From the NCBI GenBank assembly GCA_002497985.1, contig DAFQ01000010.1, positions 1 through 16,604 of the forward strand: 16,604 nucleotides of DNA. The letters are read 5' to 3'. Below are positions 14,985 through 16,604 of this stretch, piece after piece. The DNA is from Euryarchaeota archaeon UBA4. Its GTDB lineage: Archaea > Thermoplasmatota > Poseidoniia > Poseidoniales > Thalassarchaeaceae. The stretch's first letter is position 1, and every line of letters begins with the position of its first letter. The translations under genes were made by a program, and so were the position numbers. The notes below the pieces were generated by a model that saw only the letters and a list, made by a program, of their open reading frames with translations, searched no databases and had not been told where the DNA came from.

Positions 14985-15006
14985 AAGCCAAGAGGTGGTA
15001 CATTTT

Positions 15007-16293
15007 ATGATCCACACCCCATCAGAAGAACCCAGTGAGATTATTGAAAAAGAAGATGTGGGGATATTTCAGGATGCCCTGCCGTGGGTAATAGGCGTTG
15101 TATCTGGATTAGTCATTTTTCTCAGTATACTAATTATCGGACTCTGGACATGGGCCCAGATTGAAGATGTCCAACTAGGTGGGCCAGCCTCATCTCTGCT
15201 TTTGTGGGAGGACGAATATCGGGAAATGACAGGGATCGATAATGTCACCGAGTTTGACGGAACTGGCATCGATTTATGCATTGTAGATACTGGAATAGAT
15301 ACCACTCACCCAGACCTGAGAAATGCGAATGTTGTCTCTTGGAGGGACTTCATTTCTGACATGCAGGAGCCTTACGATGACGAAGGGCACGGAACCGCCA
15401 TGTCCGGCATCATTGCAGCCGATGGGAGCCTGACTGGAACATCTCCCGGTGTTTCCCTAATAGTTGCGAAAGCGATTGGCTCCGACGGCTCGGGAACCGA
15501 TTCGGCGATTGCAGAGGCAGTGGACTGGTGCGTCGACGAGGGGGCTGAGATAGTCTCGCTCAGCCTAGGTGGTGATCAGGGATTCGGTTCCGGGCTCTTC
15601 AGCACAGACGCATTGGAGCAAGCCGTGGAAGGTGCGATTGAAGAGGGCGTTTTCGTTGTTGCAGCTGCAGGGAACGATGGGGATGACGATGATGGAGATG
15701 TCGAGTCACCTGGCTCTGTCGATGGTGTCATCTGCGTTGGAGGAATTACCAGAACGGGGGACATCTGGTCGGGAAGTTCGCAAGGGGACAACAATGGAAG
15801 ACTATGGCCGAACCCCATACTCCCTCGTCAAGACCCGGACAGGAAACCCGAGATTGTGGCGCCCGGGCATGAGGTACCAGTTCTGATGGCCAGTGGAATT
15901 GGGAATGGGGCCTGGTGGGGCTGGTCTAGTGGCACATCAGCTGCTACTGCATGGGTCTCGGGCTCTATCGCAGTTCTTCTCCAGGCACATCCAGAATTAC
16001 AACGGGGCGGGGTGCAAGGTGGAGAGGGTGCAATCGATGATGTCAAGAATAGGATTATGGAAAACTCCCAGATGAAAGACGGTCAGAGTGGTCACGATGA
16101 TCATTATGGATATGGCCTCCTAGATATTGACGCGTTAATCGACTCATTCGGAAACACTAGTTCTGAAGGCGAAATTGGGATTTACACAGGACCTACAGGG
16201 CCATGGGAAAAACTACTGGTAGAGAAGAGTCAGGTTGCACGTCGAACCACGGCGAGGGTTCCCCCCGTGAGTTCGACGAATGCTAGTGTGTGA
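15007..16293 (+). CDS. Membrane-anchored subtilisin-like serine protease (peptidase S8)
   Basis: 428 residues from ATG 15007, chosen because GAGGTGG sits about 8 bases upstream; an in-frame GTG at 14995 overlaps that ribosome site and is less likely. Residues 1-23 are cytoplasmic and 24-49 form one signal-anchor helix, placing the protease domain outside. The catalytic triad is complete: Asp94 in IVDTGID, His128 in DDEGHGT, Ser311 in SSGTSAAT, with oxyanion Asn223 in AAAGND. An Asp-rich loop right after Asn223 (DGDDDDGD) may bind calcium. Only about 44 residues separate the helix from the Asp motif, too few for an I9-type propeptide. It follows the zinc-ribbon membrane protein by 22 bases. 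Its last 64 bp overlap the convergent methyltransferase gene, and the last 20 or so residues look unlike a folded S8 domain. Confidence 0.93.
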   Translation: MIHTPSEEPSEIIEKEDVGIFQDALPWVIGVVSGLVIFLSILIIGLWTWAQIEDVQLGGPASSLLLWEDEYREMTGIDNVTEFDGTGIDLCIVDTGIDTTHPDLRNANVVSWRDFISDMQEPYDDEGHGTAMSGIIAADGSLTGTSPGVSLIVAKAIGSDGSGTDSAIAEAVDWCVDEGAEIVSLSLGGDQGFGSGLFSTDALEQAVEGAIEEGVFVVAAAGNDGDDDDGDVESPGSVDGVICVGGITRTGDIWSGSSQGDNNGRLWPNPILPRQDPDRKPEIVAPGHEVPVLMASGIGNGAWWGWSSGTSAATAWVSGSIAVLLQAHPELQRGGVQGGEGAIDDVKNRIMENSQMKDGQSGHDDHYGYGLLDIDALIDSFGNTSSEGEIGIYTGPTGPWEKLLVEKSQVARRTTARVPPVSSTNASV

Positions 16294-16604
16294 TTATCGC
16301 TGACCGACTTGATGAAATCTATCCACTCATTGAATGAGATGACCTTTCTCTGTGCTTCAGTGGGTTCCTCATCGGCGGAGGGGGTTCCCACGTCACCAGT
16401 TGGAACCTCTGGCTCAGGCACTATCATTATCCCCCCTGGTGCTAGAATCTCAAAGGCTGATTTTGCGGCGCCGGGCCTCTCTTGATCAGGGAGGTCGATG
16501 ATGACCAAATCCAACCCAGTCGGTATTGACGAGGGTCTTGCTGACTCGGGCAGGGAGGCGGATGCGACGGACCAGGTCATGGCTTCGGCGATCGCCTCTG
16601 ACCA
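16230..16604 (-). CDS. Partial SAM-dependent methyltransferase-like protein, N-terminus outside window
   Basis: The frame is open from the window edge to TGA at 16230, giving 124 residues of a C-terminal half. It shows a LDLVIIDLPDQ strand, an AFEILAPGGIMIV segment typical of the post-III beta strand of class I methyltransferases, and a closing FVELTGGTLAVVRR hairpin. The SAM-binding glycine motif would lie upstream, outside the window, so the family is a fold-level call and the substrate is unknown. An internal ATG at 16578-16580 is unlikely to be the true start because similar protein-like sequence continues upstream. It converges on, and overlaps by 64 bp, the S8 protease gene. Confidence 0.7.
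   Translation of the reverse strand, partial: WSEAIAEAMTWSVASASLPESARPSSIPTGLDLVIIDLPDQERPGAAKSAFEILAPGGIMIVPEPEVPTGDVGTPSADEEPTEAQRKVISFNEWIDFIKSVSDNHTLAFVELTGGTLAVVRRAT

Noticed and set aside
1..16604. Mobile element or prophage signatures
   Set aside because: No transposase, integrase, terminal repeats or phage structural genes on either strand.

Overview
The window most likely comes from a planktonic euryarchaeon of the Marine Group II type (Candidatus Poseidoniales); this is an inference. Supporting signs are an archaeal-type alanyl-tRNA synthetase, an RtcB tRNA ligase, TATA-box promoters with GTG and TTG starts in use, two tRNA genes with encoded CCA, and a very large secreted protein held by one C-terminal membrane helix. 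I see no insertion sequences, CRISPR arrays, rRNA or phage genes.

Layout. Bases 1-3807 (minus strand) hold a two-gene unit: alaS, then four bases later a PLP-dependent aminotransferase that runs off the window edge. A 99-bp divergent spacer leads to rtcB on the plus strand (3907-5379). rtcB meets, stop codon against stop codon with no spacer, a minus-strand pair made of a 56-residue acidic coiled-coil-like protein and a membrane-anchored His-rich protein of 172 residues. Their GTG start and TGA stop overlap (GTGA), and a TATA box and a 5'-leader hairpin lie upstream. Bases 6182-13387 (minus) encode one giant surface protein of about 2401 residues. It has a signal peptide, two Cys-bracketed EF-loop modules flanking four Gly-Ser-Gly-Tyr repeats, three jelly-roll-like units, a long Ig-like beta region, four EF-hand-type calcium loops in all, a transmembrane helix and a cytoplasmic tail made almost entirely of Asp, Glu and Tyr.

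Between the giant gene and the right part lie tRNA-Thr(GGT) on the minus strand and tRNA-Ser(GGA) on the plus strand. Two plus-strand genes follow: a six-helix membrane protein ending in paired zinc-ribbon motifs, and a membrane-anchored subtilisin-type (S8) protease whose 3' end overlaps by 64 bp the end of a convergent, partial SAM-dependent methyltransferase at the window edge.

Functionally the window mixes translation and RNA-repair genes (alaS, rtcB, tRNAs, possibly alanine metabolism) with cell-surface genes (giant calcium-dependent protein, His-rich anchored domain, anchored protease). The strongest under-described items are the coupled small-protein/His-rich membrane pair and the giant surface protein with its unusual cytoplasmic tail.
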